A DNA stretch of 64,000 nucleotides from Vallitalea okinawensis (GCF_002964605.1 NZ_PQDH01000005.1:1-64000), one strand, 5' to 3'; numbered from the stretch's first letter, positions 17,472 to 27,530 are shown. A program made the numbers and translations. Notes: a model not told the origin generated them from the sequence alone.

Positions 17472-17506
17472 TTGCAAAAAGCAGTGGCAATCACTACTTT
17501 TTGCAA
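17472..17506 (-). terminator. Intercistronic hairpin (partial terminator) after the binding-protein gene
   Basis: A 15-bp stem (17472-17486 with 17492-17506) with loop 17487-17491. The single C-A mismatch on the plus strand is a G-U pair on the minus strand, so the structure is complete in the operon transcript. GGCTTTT follows on that strand. Such hairpins let more binding protein than permease be made. Confidence 0.65.
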
Positions 17507-17513
17507 ATTATTC

Positions 17514-18914
17514 TTATTTATTTAGATCATCATTGATAGCTCTGTTAGCTTTCTCTTTAATTGATTTCATCGCTTCTTCTAGACTCTTTTCACCAATACC
17601 GTAAAGTCCACCTTCTTCATTGAAAGCTTGATTAATTGCTACATCACCAGGACCTACGATCTTCTCCGGATATACAATCCTTTCTGGGTCAAACCAAGCA
17701 TTTTTTATATCGTCTACTGTCACCCCATCTTCAACAAATGGAACGACCAATTGCTCTGTAATATATGTATCTAATTTTTCTTGACTAAGGTCTACTCTCG
17801 CAGGTACCCTCCCATATCCTAACTTGTATAGATCCTCAGCAATAATTGTAATAGCTTCAAAAGCTTCTTCTACATGTTGGGAAGTTGTAGGTATCCAATA
17901 ATTCCCCGTTACAGAAAGAGTTGATTTATCATACCCCTCTGGGTAAGGCATTGGTAATATACCAAAATCCCAATCTCTAGGATATTTTTCTTCATCACTC
18001 ATTAAGATTGTTGTCCAGCCACCGCAAACAAACATACCGTAATTTCCTGTAGTGAAACTATCATATGGTAATTGTTTACTATTCATGGTCAAAAAATCTG
18101 GTTGTACTTGATAGTCATTTCCAAAAGCATAATTGAATGCTAAGGCTTCAGCAAATGCTGGATCATCATGATTTGATGAACCATCTTCTTTGTAATGTGG
18201 AACACCTTTTTGTGTAGCTAACATATAGTTGTAGTTGTTCCATTCTGTAACCATATATGATCCGTAAATACCTTTTGAAATATCGGTTAATTTTTCTGCT
18301 GTTTCAATATACTTTTCCCATGTCCAGTTATCTGCTGAAGGATATTCCATCCCTGCATCATCAAATATTTTTTTATTATATAGCGTTAACCATATATCTG
18401 AAATAGCTGGAACCCCGTAAATAGTACCATTAAATTTAGGAAGAAATTGACCAAAAGACCCTTCTAAATCGTAGCCAACATTATTAGCTAATTCTTCAAT
18501 AGGCATTATAACCCCTGCACTATGCTTCCTTTTCATATTTGGATAAGCATCATAACAAATATCAATTTCTTCTCCGCCCATTAAGCTAATGAGTAATTTA
18601 TCTGCTTCTCCGTCCTTATGTTGTGGAATAGTCCATGCTTCTACTTTAATCCCTTTTTCAGCTAATAAATCAATCATATCCTGTGTTTCACCTCTCTGAG
18701 CCTCCTGAGCAGTAAGAGCCCATTTTAACACATAGTCCTCCCCATTATCACTACTATTTACTTTAGAACCTACATCTCCACCATTTTCTTTTTGGCTATC
18801 ACTGCTTGTAGTACCTTGTGAATTCTCTTCACCTGAGTTAGTGCAACCACTAAACCCACTAACTAACAGCGTTGCCATCAATAACAAAGATATCATTTTT
18901 TTTATCCTAGTCAT
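17514..18914 (-). CDS. Extracellular solute-binding lipoprotein, family 1 (sugar)
   Basis: A 466-residue lipoprotein: signal and lipobox VSGFSGC (Cys24), then a Ser/Asn/Glu-rich linker to about residue 60. The mature part is a family 1 sugar-binding protein (segments DNWTWEKYIETAEKLTD and YGMFVCGGWTTILMS). It should catch an oligosaccharide for the MalF/MalG-like permeases downstream. It is preceded by the sensor kinase/regulator pair (22520-19046), which probably induces it. The start has GGGGAGGA six bases upstream. Confidence 0.9.
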   Translation of the reverse strand: MTRIKKMISLLLMATLLVSGFSGCTNSGEENSQGTTSSDSQKENGGDVGSKVNSSDNGEDYVLKWALTAQEAQRGETQDMIDLLAEKGIKVEAWTIPQHKDGEADKLLISLMGGEEIDICYDAYPNMKRKHSAGVIMPIEELANNVGYDLEGSFGQFLPKFNGTIYGVPAISDIWLTLYNKKIFDDAGMEYPSADNWTWEKYIETAEKLTDISKGIYGSYMVTEWNNYNYMLATQKGVPHYKEDGSSNHDDPAFAEALAFNYAFGNDYQVQPDFLTMNSKQLPYDSFTTGNYGMFVCGGWTTILMSDEEKYPRDWDFGILPMPYPEGYDKSTLSVTGNYWIPTTSQHVEEAFEAITIIAEDLYKLGYGRVPARVDLSQEKLDTYITEQLVVPFVEDGVTVDDIKNAWFDPERIVYPEKIVGPGDVAINQAFNEEGGLYGIGEKSLEEAMKSIKEKANRAINDDLNK

Positions 18915-19045
18915 TACAAATCCTCCCCTTCTTATGTTTTAATAGAATAAATGTAACGTTGCTATAAACATTACACTAAAAATTATAATATTGTTAGTTC
19001 AATCAAGCTATAAAGCATTTTTTGCATTTATAGTGTTTTTTTGTA

Positions 19046-20908
19046 CTATTCCATAAGGGGCATTTTAATTGTCACAACTGTCCCTTGATTCAATGTACTT
19101 TCAATCCTAATCCCATACTCTTCTCCAAAATAAAGTCTTATTCTTTCACACACATTAGATAGTCCTATGCCCCCATTCCTTTTCATTTCCTTCACGTCTA
19201 CTTCTTCATTTCCCATATCTTTATAGGTATTTAACTTATTCATCACTACATCTAATCTATCTTTTACCATGCCTTTTCCGTTATCTTCTATGATAAATAA
19301 TAAGTGTCCAACATCTTCTAATACTGTAATCTTAATGTATCCCACCCCTTCTAATGGTTCAATGCCATACATAATTGCATTTTCAACTATGGGTTGTAAA
19401 ATTAATTTTAATGTCTTATAAGCCTTAATATGTTCATCTTCTAAATGAATCGTCATGTCAAACTTGTTACCATATCGTATTTTCTGGATGTTCACATAAG
19501 CTCTTACATGATTGAGCTCTTCCTCAACAGGTACAATGATTTGTCCCCGATTGACAGATATCCTAAAAAACTTTCCTAAACTATAAGACATCTCACTAAT
19601 ATCTTCTGCGCCAATAGATCTTGCTTTCCACACAATAGACTCTAGAGTATTATAGAGAAAATGAGGATTGATTTGAGCCATTAATGCATCAAGTTCTGCT
19701 GTTTTTTTCTTTTTTTCAAGTATGTATTCTTCCTCTATTAATTGATTAATTTTTGAAATCATATTATTATAATATTTTGCCAACTTACTGATCTCATATT
19801 GTCCTTTAATATTAACACTAACATTAAAATTTCCTTTCTCTACTTCTTCCATGGACCTAATAATCCTCTTAATCGGTTGAACAATTCTATCCGAAATCAT
19901 GGTTATGCTAATTCCTGCAATTAATAATAAGATGACTATTAGTAGTATAAATAAAAAGTATATTCTACTAATGTCTTTATAAATAATGTTCGTGGGCATG
20001 ACTGCAATAGTAATCCAATTCTTCTCATTAAGAGATTCATGAATGACTAATTTATTATCACTTGATATAAAATAACTATTTTCAGGATTATTAAGAACCT
20101 CATGAATAATCGTAGAATGATTCTCCAGATTCTTAGATTCTATCATCTCTAGTTGACTATGGGATACTAAATGACCATTTCGATCAATGATAAATACTAT
20201 GCCCTCTTTAATTAATTCACTGTCACTATATTTTTCGTAAATGGCTTTTTCAGAGATGGTATAAATTTGTTCTCCAATGTATTTTCCACTTGTTGCTCGA
20301 ATCATGTTTCTTCGAGCAATAACCACATTATTGATTCTAGATTGACCTGCATCTTTTTCTGTAAAGATATTATCTGTTAATGGGTACCATTTCACAGTTA
20401 AATCCTTGCTTATTTCGGCTTTTCTTATTAAATTGTCAATATAATTTTGTACAATACTATCCTCATTAACAGGATAGGATAGATTATAGACCTCACCATC
20501 ATCATTAATAATAGCTGCTAAGTTAATATGTTCTTGATATATAAAATACTGCTCAGATAACTTTTTACGGATTAAAAAGGTGTCCACTTCTTTTTGCCTA
20601 TTGCCTATATATTGTTCTTTATTATACCTTGATAAATATTCGTTTATGTCATCATCATTGATAATAAATTCTGATACTGCATATAATTGCTCTTTTAGCA
20701 TCTCATCAATACTCCTATTGATTTGATTAATAGAATCCTGAATGAGTACTGTTGAATTTTCACTAATAATTTTTTTTGAATAGTTTAACATAATCACTGT
20801 AATAATACTTGTTATTAAAATAATAATCGTAAAATTCAATAAGATTAGCCGATGTTTTAATTTTAATTTGTCCCAATAACGCCATAAATTATATAATCGT
20901 TTTTTCAT
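19046..20908 (-). CDS. YesM-type sensor histidine kinase
   Basis: A 620-residue membrane kinase: membrane helix about 20-42, a large extracytoplasmic dCache-like sensor region, second helix about 318-340, HAMP, then the His_kinase domain with the phosphorylated His in AQINPHFLYNTL (near residue 415) and a HATPase with QPIVENAIMYGIEPLEG and NGKGM. YesM kinases sense sugars outside the cell or a loaded binding protein and phosphorylate YesN-type regulators. It follows the regulator gene with a 1-bp gap and precedes the ABC genes, so the cognate targets are likely the downstream sugar operon. Confidence 0.92.
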   Translation of the reverse strand: MKKRLYNLWRYWDKLKLKHRLILLNFTIIILITSIITVIMLNYSKKIISENSTVLIQDSINQINRSIDEMLKEQLYAVSEFIINDDDINEYLSRYNKEQYIGNRQKEVDTFLIRKKLSEQYFIYQEHINLAAIINDDGEVYNLSYPVNEDSIVQNYIDNLIRKAEISKDLTVKWYPLTDNIFTEKDAGQSRINNVVIARRNMIRATSGKYIGEQIYTISEKAIYEKYSDSELIKEGIVFIIDRNGHLVSHSQLEMIESKNLENHSTIIHEVLNNPENSYFISSDNKLVIHESLNEKNWITIAVMPTNIIYKDISRIYFLFILLIVILLLIAGISITMISDRIVQPIKRIIRSMEEVEKGNFNVSVNIKGQYEISKLAKYYNNMISKINQLIEEEYILEKKKKTAELDALMAQINPHFLYNTLESIVWKARSIGAEDISEMSYSLGKFFRISVNRGQIIVPVEEELNHVRAYVNIQKIRYGNKFDMTIHLEDEHIKAYKTLKLILQPIVENAIMYGIEPLEGVGYIKITVLEDVGHLLFIIEDNGKGMVKDRLDVVMNKLNTYKDMGNEEVDVKEMKRNGGIGLSNVCERIRLYFGEEYGIRIESTLNQGTVVTIKMPLME

Positions 20909-20909
20909 A

Positions 20910-22520
20910 TCACATATGTCTCTCCCTATATTGTGATGTACTCATTCCTGTATACTTTTTAAAGACCTTTATAAAGTGAGATGTATCTGCATACCCCACT
21001 TGATTGGCTACTTCATAGGTCTTAATTGTGATATCTTTTAATAATTCCTTTGACTTATTTACTCGAAGTTTTATTATATAATCAGTGAAATTTTCTCCAG
21101 TTTCTTTTTTAAACAGCTTACTTAGATAAGCATGGTTTTTATTGAACTTATCAGCCACCATGCTTAGTGACATTCCATTATCAGAATAATTCTCATCCAC
21201 ATATTTTTTTGCCTCCATAATCAACTTTGATTGATGATTATCTCTTCTTTGATCAACATGTTGTCTACATTTTGATAATATATCTAAAATCCACTTTCTT
21301 TTTAAATCAAGGTTTTCAATACTACTAATTTCTGTAATATTATTTTTTCTATTATGAATGATATCATCCATATCTAAATTAAAGCGTACTGCATATCTGG
21401 CAATAGCATAGTAGAGTTCATACCATAATTTGTCGATGTAATCATATCTTTTCATAAGTTTATTCTTTAGATTATTAAATACTTCATCCAAAATTACATC
21501 TATATTGTCTTGACCATTATAAAAAATGAAATCGATGATTTTATCACTGTTAAATCTATACTCAAGGTATTCCATATCTTCCACATCCATTATATCCTTA
21601 TAACATGTAATACTCTCATTGCCTAAATAAATCCTTTGCTTTAATGCTTCAACTGCCTGATTATAAAAATATTTTAATTGGACAATGTTAGAACACTCTT
21701 CACTTACCCCTGCTGATAAAGTAATACTTTTTAGTTCATATACAACAGACTGTAATTTTTCAATGAATGCAATAACCTGTTTAAAACAATCATCAGTTTT
21801 AAAGTTGTAAATACCTATAATCATTTGATTTTCTATATAAAAACTACCATTACCAAATTCTTGTACTAACTGATTGGCTAAATACATTAGGGATTGTTTA
21901 AGCAGGTAATTTTGCTCTTCTGAATAATTTATATTTAATATACTGTAGTTATCAAAGCTCAATGCTATAACCGCTAATCGTTCACTCACAAGGTGAATAT
22001 CATAAAATTTCATTTTTTCTTTAATAATTAGTTGGTCACTATATAATCCATTGCAAATCTGTTTCAAGAAAATTTGGCGCATATAAGGTAAACTCTCAAG
22101 TAGTTGTTTTTTTAATTCTTTATTTTCTTTAATCCTTTGATTCTTTTTATCAAGCCTTGCCTTTATTTTCATTGAGACTTTTTCAAAATCCTCGTAACAA
22201 GTCGGCTTCAATAAATAGTCTACAACATGGCATTTAATTGCTTTTCTATAATATTCAACTTCACTATAACCACTCAAAATGACAATTTCTAAATCATTGT
22301 ACTTTTCTGAAATAATATTCATTAGTTCTATTCCATCCATAGTAGGCATTTTTATATCTGTTAAGATCACATCGGGTTTGTATTTTTCGATTAACTCTAT
22401 AGCTTCTATGCCATTTTGACCTTGTCCAACTACTTCAAATCCCCACTTCCCCCAAGGAATGGTATTAACAATCCCTTCCCTTATGATTAATTCATCATCA
22501 ACAACGATTAATTTATACAT
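20910..22520 (-). CDS. YesN-type response regulator with AraC DNA-binding domain
   Basis: A 536-residue regulator. The receiver domain is at 1-125 with phospho-acceptor Asp55 in VILTDIKMP, then a long middle region typical of YesN, and two AraC helix-turn-helix motifs at about 430-536 (SLSMVADKFNKNHAYLSKLF and TYEVANQVGYADTSHFIKVF). It is the first gene of the operon with the YesM kinase, and likely activates the binding-protein, permease, DUF5107 and sulfatase genes that follow. A bidirectional terminator at 22664-22697 insulates it from the sulfatase upstream. Confidence 0.92.
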   Translation of the reverse strand: MYKLIVVDDELIIREGIVNTIPWGKWGFEVVGQGQNGIEAIELIEKYKPDVILTDIKMPTMDGIELMNIISEKYNDLEIVILSGYSEVEYYRKAIKCHVVDYLLKPTCYEDFEKVSMKIKARLDKKNQRIKENKELKKQLLESLPYMRQIFLKQICNGLYSDQLIIKEKMKFYDIHLVSERLAVIALSFDNYSILNINYSEEQNYLLKQSLMYLANQLVQEFGNGSFYIENQMIIGIYNFKTDDCFKQVIAFIEKLQSVVYELKSITLSAGVSEECSNIVQLKYFYNQAVEALKQRIYLGNESITCYKDIMDVEDMEYLEYRFNSDKIIDFIFYNGQDNIDVILDEVFNNLKNKLMKRYDYIDKLWYELYYAIARYAVRFNLDMDDIIHNRKNNITEISSIENLDLKRKWILDILSKCRQHVDQRRDNHQSKLIMEAKKYVDENYSDNGMSLSMVADKFNKNHAYLSKLFKKETGENFTDYIIKLRVNKSKELLKDITIKTYEVANQVGYADTSHFIKVFKKYTGMSTSQYRERHM

Positions 22521-22663
22521 CCCTTACCTCCTCATATCACTGCCTTCGACATAAAAAATTATTAATATTTAATTATACAATGTATAGTATTTAATTCCTA
22601 TATGCTATATTTTATATACGTGGTGTATATTTGTCTATGGATTTCCACGTATCCCTTGCCATC

Positions 22664-22697
22664 AAAAAAAGGAATTGATTATATCAATTCCTTTTTT
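22664..22697. terminator. Strong bidirectional terminator
   Basis: GGAATTGAT (22671-22679) pairs with ATCAATTCC (22683-22691) around a three-base loop. Seven A on one side and six T on the other extend the stem and give U-tracts on both strands. On the minus strand it ends the tctCBA-sulfatase transcript. Confidence 0.85.
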
Positions 22698-22769
22698 GAT
22701 AAAACTATTGCTGTTTTTTCTATCTGTTAAACAAGTATAATACTCTTCTCATGAGCCTTTCTTGAAAAC

Positions 22770-24125
22770 TTAATTCATTATTATTGGCTTCTTTTCTCCC
22801 GCTTTCCTCATCTCCTTTATAAGTATATCCTTCATTTCTTCCTTTACCTTATTATATTTAGGATTATCAATTAAGTTAGTTAGTTCATAGGGGTCATTTT
22901 TAATGTCATACAAAAATTCACCTCTATAACTATCACTGTCTTGATAGATTCCTCCATGTTTATTAGGTGCATAAACACTATAGAGATATTCTTCTGTCCG
23001 AACACATCTACCAACACGACTTTCACTAATTTGAGAAAAGATCACGTTATCACGTTCTTTATAATTACCTTCAATTAGAGTATGTAAATCCTCTCCTATC
23101 ATCCCATCACCAACATCTATACCTGCCATAGTAAGAAAAGTTTTTGGTAACGATGCTGTACTAACTAGTTCCTTTATTCTCTTTCCATGATTAAAACCTG
23201 GACCCGAAATAATCAATGGTACATGTAAACATCCTGAATGACATGAGCGCTTATAATCATCATACCCATTCAAATGGCTATCAAGATTCCTCGTTTTAAA
23301 ATGAGAACCATGGTCGGATGCGTAGACAATAATCGTATTGTCATAAATTCCTTTATCCTTTAATTTTTGCACTAAGCGTCCGAGATTATCATCAAGACTT
23401 TTACAACATCCTAAATAATCTGGGTATTCTTCCTTCGCATTACCAATCAGAGCTTTTAAATCCCCTGGCAACTCATAGTCCTTAAACCTCTCTTTTGAAC
23501 CATCTGGACCTTCATAACGATTTCGATCATTTTGATGGTGAGGTTCAATATGAGAAATAGTCATAAAAAATGGCTTCGCCTTGGCATATTGATCTATAAA
23601 TTCCAGGGCATAATCGGTTATGCAGTCAACTCTATAACCTTTGAACTCACATTTATTCATATGCTCATCAAATACATATCCATCATATCCATGGGATGTA
23701 AACTCAAGGACATCAGAAGCCCTCCAAAACCCTGTATAACCGCCTCGTCGCTCTGGAGGTATAGCTGTTATCGTATAATCAATCTCTGGTTTAGATTCTA
23801 GCTCACCATCACTTGCCAGATGCCACTTACCGATATAAGCTGTTTCATAACCACCTTCTTCTAAATAGTTAGCCAATGTCTTACTATCAAGCGGCAATGC
23901 AATATTATTCCTATAACAGCCAATCTGCGTCGCATATTTACCAGTCTGAAAAATAGCTCGACAAGGTCCACATACTGGTTGTGGTGTATATGCCTCATCA
24001 TAGATAACTCCATGTTTTGCTAATCGATCAAGATTTGGAGTTATATTTAATTTCTGACCATAGACTCCAATGGTATCCCATCGCTGTTGATCTGAAAAAT
24101 AAAAGATAATATTAGGCTTCTTCAT
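22770..24125 (-). CDS. Cys-type S1-family sulfatase, last gene of the tct operon
   Basis: A 451-residue sulfatase with metal site FYFSDQQR, formylglycine signature CGPCR (Cys52; a second Cys sits at the variable position), GKWH near residue 100 and ASDHGSHF near 268. There is no signal peptide, so it is cytoplasmic. It overlaps the 3' end of the tctA-like gene by 14 bp, so it is translated from the same message as a tripartite carboxylate transporter. This suggests that the transported molecule, or its parent, carries a sulfate ester. A terminator follows at 22664-22697. Confidence 0.9.
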   Translation of the reverse strand: MKKPNIIFYFSDQQRWDTIGVYGQKLNITPNLDRLAKHGVIYDEAYTPQPVCGPCRAIFQTGKYATQIGCYRNNIALPLDSKTLANYLEEGGYETAYIGKWHLASDGELESKPEIDYTITAIPPERRGGYTGFWRASDVLEFTSHGYDGYVFDEHMNKCEFKGYRVDCITDYALEFIDQYAKAKPFFMTISHIEPHHQNDRNRYEGPDGSKERFKDYELPGDLKALIGNAKEEYPDYLGCCKSLDDNLGRLVQKLKDKGIYDNTIIVYASDHGSHFKTRNLDSHLNGYDDYKRSCHSGCLHVPLIISGPGFNHGKRIKELVSTASLPKTFLTMAGIDVGDGMIGEDLHTLIEGNYKERDNVIFSQISESRVGRCVRTEEYLYSVYAPNKHGGIYQDSDSYRGEFLYDIKNDPYELTNLIDNPKYNKVKEEMKDILIKEMRKAGEKKPIIMN

Positions 24126-25731
24126 GTATCATACCCTCCTTAATTGGTTCTGATTTCATCTTTCCTGATTTCATCTTTCCTGCACTCATATTGGATTTCA
24201 TTAACATAACAATAACAATGAGTATCAGTATAATGAAGGCAATTGAAATTGGTCTAGATGTAAATATCGACCAACTACCATCTGAAATCACCATGGTTCT
24301 TCTAAAATTCTTTTCAGTGAGTGCACCTAGAACAAGACCTAGTAATACCGGTATAGTGGGATAATCTACCTTACTCATGATGTAAGCTATAATACCGAAC
24401 ACCAACGCTACTCCAACTTCAAATAAGGAATCCTTGATGGAATAGGCTCCTGCAAAACAAAAAACCACGATGATCGGCGTCAAAATTTCCTTTGGGATAA
24501 GTACAACCTTGGCAAATAGTTTGGTCAGATATTTTCCTTGCAAAAACATAAATATATTTACAAATATAAGACCTATCATAATAGCATAAATAGCTGTACC
24601 ATGATCATTGAATAAGTTAGGACCAGGCGTCAATCCATTGATCATCAACGCACCTAACATAACGGCTACTGCCCCGTCCCCTGGAATCCCAAGAGTAAGT
24701 AGTGGAATTAATGTAGCTCCAGTTACTGCATTATTCGCAGATTCAGCTGCAGCAATACCTTCCTTGGAGCCATGACCAAATAACTCCGGTTTCTTAGACA
24801 TTTTCCTAGCTGTGTCATAACTTAAAAAGGATGCCATGGATGCTCCTGTACCAGGAATGATACCAATAATAACACCTATCAAACTTGATATAAAAGCAGG
24901 TCTTACAATATTCTTGCATTCAGTTAGTGATAAGTTCTCTTCATCTGTCTCTACAGACTTTCTTTTCAGTCTATATTTTTTTTTTCTGTTTAAAAATTTA
25001 CCTTTATTCCCATTTCTGTTATCAGAACTCATTTTCACTTCAGAGACTACTGGACTTTTTCTTGTAATACTCTGAAAAATTTCTACCAGTGCAAATAATC
25101 CTATAAGAGCAATAACTAAGTTAATGCCTCCATAAAGATAAACATTCCCAAAAGCGAATCTCATTGTTCCACTACTGATAGCATCCACACCGATCATGGA
25201 TACAAAGAGACCTAGACATCCTGCAATCATCCCTTTTAGAAGACTTTTCCCACTGACTCCTGCGATAATAGTCAAACCAAATACACAAATTAAGAAATAT
25301 TCAGGTGAGCCAATTTTCATAGCCGCTTTCGCCACTTGCGGAGCAAGAAACAGTAGCACAAGGGCACTGAAAATCCCCCCAAAAGTAGACGCATATAAAG
25401 CTATGTCAAGAGCTTTCTTGGATTGCCCCTTCTGAGACAAAGGATAACCATCCATCATCGTTGCTGTGGCATGAGGTGTCCCTGGTGTCTTAATTAATAT
25501 AGCTGAAATAGATCCACCATAACTACCAGCACAGTATATTCCAAGAAGGAACATAAAGGAATGGACAGCACTCATGGAATAGGTAAAAGGTAAAAACAAT
25601 ACTATACAAAGCATCACTGTTAATCCAGGTATAGAACCAAACACCACACCTAGAAGTAAACCGATATTCATGAATACGAAACTTCCAATAGTAAAAAATT
25701 CTTTAAACCCTGATATCAAATTCTCTATCAT
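24112..25731 (-). CDS. Tripartite tricarboxylate transporter, large permease TctA family
   Basis: A 539-residue membrane protein with ten to twelve hydrophobic segments and the family glycine/proline signatures (GSIPGLTVML near residue 32, IPGTGASMASFLSYDTARKM near 295). TctA is the large channel subunit that works with TctB and a Bug-type binding protein, driven by an ion gradient. The start is taken as ATG 25731, with AGGAG seven bases upstream; ATG 25737 would place the site too close. The basic insert near 230-250 (NRKKKYRLKRK) is a cytoplasmic loop. Order on the transcript: tctC, tctB, tctA, sulfatase. Confidence 0.9.
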   Translation of the reverse strand: MIENLISGFKEFFTIGSFVFMNIGLLLGVVFGSIPGLTVMLCIVLFLPFTYSMSAVHSFMFLLGIYCAGSYGGSISAILIKTPGTPHATATMMDGYPLSQKGQSKKALDIALYASTFGGIFSALVLLFLAPQVAKAAMKIGSPEYFLICVFGLTIIAGVSGKSLLKGMIAGCLGLFVSMIGVDAISSGTMRFAFGNVYLYGGINLVIALIGLFALVEIFQSITRKSPVVSEVKMSSDNRNGNKGKFLNRKKKYRLKRKSVETDEENLSLTECKNIVRPAFISSLIGVIIGIIPGTGASMASFLSYDTARKMSKKPELFGHGSKEGIAAAESANNAVTGATLIPLLTLGIPGDGAVAVMLGALMINGLTPGPNLFNDHGTAIYAIMIGLIFVNIFMFLQGKYLTKLFAKVVLIPKEILTPIIVVFCFAGAYSIKDSLFEVGVALVFGIIAYIMSKVDYPTIPVLLGLVLGALTEKNFRRTMVISDGSWSIFTSRPISIAFIILILIVIVMLMKSNMSAGKMKSGKMKSEPIKEGMIHEEA

Positions 25732-25741
25732 AATCATTCTC

Positions 25742-26194
25742 CTATGGTAAATTTACATGTAAAGCATATTGGAATACTAATGTTACTCCTACAATCAAGC
25801 CATTAACGATCCCATAATACGACCACTTTCTTGAGCCAAATAAGATGAGTGTCAACGATCCAAATATCATTGCAGATACTACGAATGGTACCCAATGTAA
25901 CAATACCCAAAATAAGACCACTAATCCTATCATAAGTAATCTCTTTACTTCTTCTTTCAATATAATTTCACCCATATTTTGCTCTTTTTTCAGTGCAATT
26001 TTTATTATCTCCTTCAATAATAAGTACAAGCTACAAAGTCCCATAAGACCTACTACTAACCTAGGAAAGGACTGGGAATTGATTAAATCGTCTGTTTTAA
26101 TAACTATTTGATAGGGAATTAACAGCCATATAGCCACTGAGATGACCAAAAAAATAGTTGCACCCAATAAATCCTTATTATATCTCACCCTCAT
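25742..26194 (-). CDS. Tripartite tricarboxylate transporter, small permease TctB family
   Basis: A 150-residue protein with four hydrophobic segments, the usual size and topology of TctB. GAAGGA precedes the start. It lies between tctC-like and tctA-like genes, ending about 10 bp before the latter. A stem-loop at 26214-26243 separates it from the binding-protein gene, which would reduce expression of both membrane subunits relative to the binding protein. Sequence conservation in TctB is low, so the call rests mainly on topology and position. Confidence 0.85.
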   Translation of the reverse strand: MRVRYNKDLLGATIFLVISVAIWLLIPYQIVIKTDDLINSQSFPRLVVGLMGLCSLYLLLKEIIKIALKKEQNMGEIILKEEVKRLLMIGLVVLFWVLLHWVPFVVSAMIFGSLTLILFGSRKWSYYGIVNGLIVGVTLVFQYALHVNLP

Positions 26195-26213
26195 CTTTAT
26201 CCTTCTTTCTAAA

Positions 26214-26243
26214 AAATTCTCCGCAATTATTTACGGAGAATTT
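26214..26243 (-). terminator. Intercistronic terminator/attenuator between tctC- and tctB-like genes
   Basis: AAATTCTCCG (26214-26223) pairs perfectly with CGGAGAATTT (26234-26243). On the minus strand the stem is followed by a run of T, so it is a working intrinsic terminator with partial read-through, a common way to make binding protein in excess. Confidence 0.75.
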
Positions 26244-26263
26244 CTATTTTAAGTTGAAAACAT

Positions 26264-27283
26264 CTATTTTACATAAGCTGAATATTTCTCAGCTTTTTCC
26301 ATGCATGAATCAATATAATCCTTTACTTCTTGACCTGTCATCGGGTCAATATTTAACCCAATATTCGCCGCTGTTTCTAAGAAGGCTGGATTATCAAGAA
26401 TATTTGATAAGGCCTGATACATCTTATCTACAGCTGCTTGTTCTGTCCCTGCTCTCATAAATACTGCGCAGACATTTGTCATCCATGTATCGTAGCCATA
26501 ATCTTCAACACAATCAAGATTATATACTTCGTCCACTAACTTCTTATTGTCAAAAGCAACGACTGGATTAATATCACCGGATTTAACAAATTCTTTTGCC
26601 AGTGAACCATGAGTAACTGCAAAATCTACTTCGCCAGAAACGGCAGCATTTAATGCTTCGTTGGCACCATCGTATGAAACAATTTTGAAAGTCCCACCCA
26701 TTTCTGTTACTAAACCTGCTATTTGAAGCGCTTCTGAAGAAGTTGAACCATTAGTTGCAACTTTCACTACATTATCTTTTACATAAGCTTCAAATGTTTC
26801 AAAACTATCAATACCTGTAGAAGGATTAGCTGATAAGATAAATGTTGAAGAATAGATATTAATAACAGGAATAAAATCTTCAAATTTATATTGGACATCT
26901 GCAGTCAAAGGTGCAATTGCAAAACTCCCCTCCCCACCAAAAATCAACTTATGACTATTTGGCTTTTCCTGTAAAAACTCTGTTAATGCCACTGCTCCAC
27001 CAGAGCCTAAAATGTTGTCAGCTAATAACTCTTGCCCTAACTGTTCCTTACCATATTGTGACATAGCACGATTTACTTGGTCTGCTAAGCCCCCTACAGC
27101 CCATGGACAAATGATTGTAACGGCTTCTGTTGGCCACTCTTCTTTAGATGCCTTGGCTTCTTTAGTTTCTATTGTTTCTTTAGCACCTTCCGTTTTTTGA
27201 GCTGTATCTTTTTGTGCACACCCGCTAAATATCGATAACACCATCGTTACTAATAATACAGCTGTAATAATTTTCTTTAACAT
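26264..27283 (-). CDS. Tripartite tricarboxylate transporter binding lipoprotein, TctC/Bug family
   Basis: A 339-residue lipoprotein with lipobox SIFSGC (Cys22) followed by a Lys/Glu/Thr-rich linker. The mature protein has Bug-type segments such as VTIICPWAVGGLADQVNRAM and a C-terminal region with DPMTGQEVKDYI. Bug proteins bind carboxylates. ATG 27283 has AGGAGGAG close upstream; a longer frame to 27337 lacks a ribosome-binding site and would bury the signal peptide. The gene is divergent from the three-gene sensor set at 27531-31565, which probably controls it. Confidence 0.9.
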   Translation of the reverse strand: MLKKIITAVLLVTMVLSIFSGCAQKDTAQKTEGAKETIETKEAKASKEEWPTEAVTIICPWAVGGLADQVNRAMSQYGKEQLGQELLADNILGSGGAVALTEFLQEKPNSHKLIFGGEGSFAIAPLTADVQYKFEDFIPVINIYSSTFILSANPSTGIDSFETFEAYVKDNVVKVATNGSTSSEALQIAGLVTEMGGTFKIVSYDGANEALNAAVSGEVDFAVTHGSLAKEFVKSGDINPVVAFDNKKLVDEVYNLDCVEDYGYDTWMTNVCAVFMRAGTEQAAVDKMYQALSNILDNPAFLETAANIGLNIDPMTGQEVKDYIDSCMEKAEKYSAYVK

Positions 27284-27345
27284 TGTTCTCCTCCTATTTA
27301 TTTCATTTGATAACAAAAGTATATCGAAATAAACCAATATGTAAC

Positions 27346-27411
27346 ACTGAACAAGTTCAGTTCAAATTGTATTTTATTCAGATTCTCATGGCTCATTAGT
27401 ACAATATTCAG
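27346..27411. promoter_or_regulatory. Candidate AraC-type operators upstream of the tctC-like gene
   Basis: ACTGAAC-AA-GTTCAGT (27346-27361) is an inverted repeat 63-78 bp before the tctC-like start. The half-site TTCAG recurs in direct orientation at 27356, 27377 and 27407, spaced 21 and 30 bp, about two and three helical turns. AraC-type regulators such as the YesN protein at 30513 commonly bind such spaced direct repeats. No binding data are available. Confidence 0.4.
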
Positions 27412-27530
27412 TTTTGAAGCATAATATTGGGTTAATTACACCCTTATAACTTAAAAAAACTTCAACAAATTGACTTATAGAATTCTCCTATGCTAAACTT
27501 TTCTTATAGGACTGAAATCTGGAGGTAATT

